Below, piece after piece: positions 6,539-6,619 of a stretch of DNA of 6,619 nucleotides. Location of the stretch: the NCBI GenBank assembly GCA_002725925.1, contig PBRL01000035.1, positions 1-6,619 of the forward strand, given 5' to 3'. The position numbers and the translations under genes were made by a program. Source of the DNA: Chloroflexota bacterium (GTDB taxonomy: Bacteria > Chloroflexota > Dehalococcoidia > Lucifugimonadales > Lucifugimonadaceae). The notes beneath the pieces are model-generated. The model searched no databases and was not told where the DNA came from. It was given only the letters and a program-made list of their open reading frames with translations. Every line of letters begins with the position of its first letter. Positions within the stretch are counted from its first letter, which is position 1.

Positions 6539-6619
6539 TTAGAGCATCACCCAATCGAAATCTGTACCCCGCTCAGCTTCTGATACCGCTTTCCATGAAT
6601 TGGGGTACATCTTCAACCC
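6539..6619 (-). CDS. Possible C-terminal end of an upstream gene (26 codons, unidentified)
   Basis: From the right edge the minus-strand frame is open for 26 codons and ends in TAA at 6541-6539. The residues end in GTDFDWVML. I do not recognise a family. The composition is protein-like, but the stretch is far too short to be sure, and a plus-strand frame across the same bases is also open to the window edge. If real, the upstream gene ends about 85 nt before the likely pyr transcription start. Confidence 0.2.
   Translation of the reverse strand, partial: GLKMYPNSWKAVSEAERGTDFDWVML

Noticed and set aside
6594..6619. Divergent plus-strand gene starting at ATG 6595
   Set aside because: Only eight codons fit in the window and there is no purine-rich ribosome-binding site before the ATG, so it cannot be supported.

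Overview
The window carries one co-directional operon on the minus strand that encodes the first three steps of de novo UMP synthesis, plus its own RNA-based regulator. In transcription order (right to left) it reads: promoter region and PyrR-type attenuator leader, pyrR, pyrB, pyrC, carA, carB. carB runs off the left edge of the window after 681 codons. CarA and CarB together make carbamoyl phosphate. PyrB joins it to aspartate, and PyrC closes carbamoyl aspartate to dihydroorotate. PyrR is the UMP-sensing RNA-binding protein expected to act on the leader in front of its own gene.

Region by region: 6455-6619 is upstream DNA with weak promoter-like hexamers, short repeats and the possible last 26 codons of another minus-strand gene. 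6319-6454 is the regulatory leader. It holds a close match to the PyrR-binding loop, a complementary segment able to form an antiterminator, and a perfect 10-bp intrinsic terminator followed by seven T. 2108-6283 holds pyrR, pyrB, pyrC and carA, packed tightly (pyrR/pyrB and pyrC/carA overlap by 1 and 4 nt). 2044-2107 is the largest gap in the operon, 64 nt. 1-2043 is the N-terminal 60 percent or so of carB.

Organism: a bacterium of moderate GC content (judged by eye) with strong AAGGAG ribosome-binding sites and frequent non-ATG starts. The gene order pyrR-pyrB-pyrC-carA-carB, the class I single-metal-type PyrC and the general character of the proteins suggest Chloroflexota or a related lineage, possibly a marine or uncultured one. 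This is inference and not secure.

The window looks like a core metabolic operon, and I see no mobile elements, CRISPR, tRNA or rRNA. The points worth a second look are the complete, mutually exclusive RNA switch in front of pyrR, a 16-residue insertion between metal-binding residues in the first ATP-grasp domain of CarB, a long Arg-rich linker in CarA, and the apparent use of TTG/GTG starts at three of the five genes.
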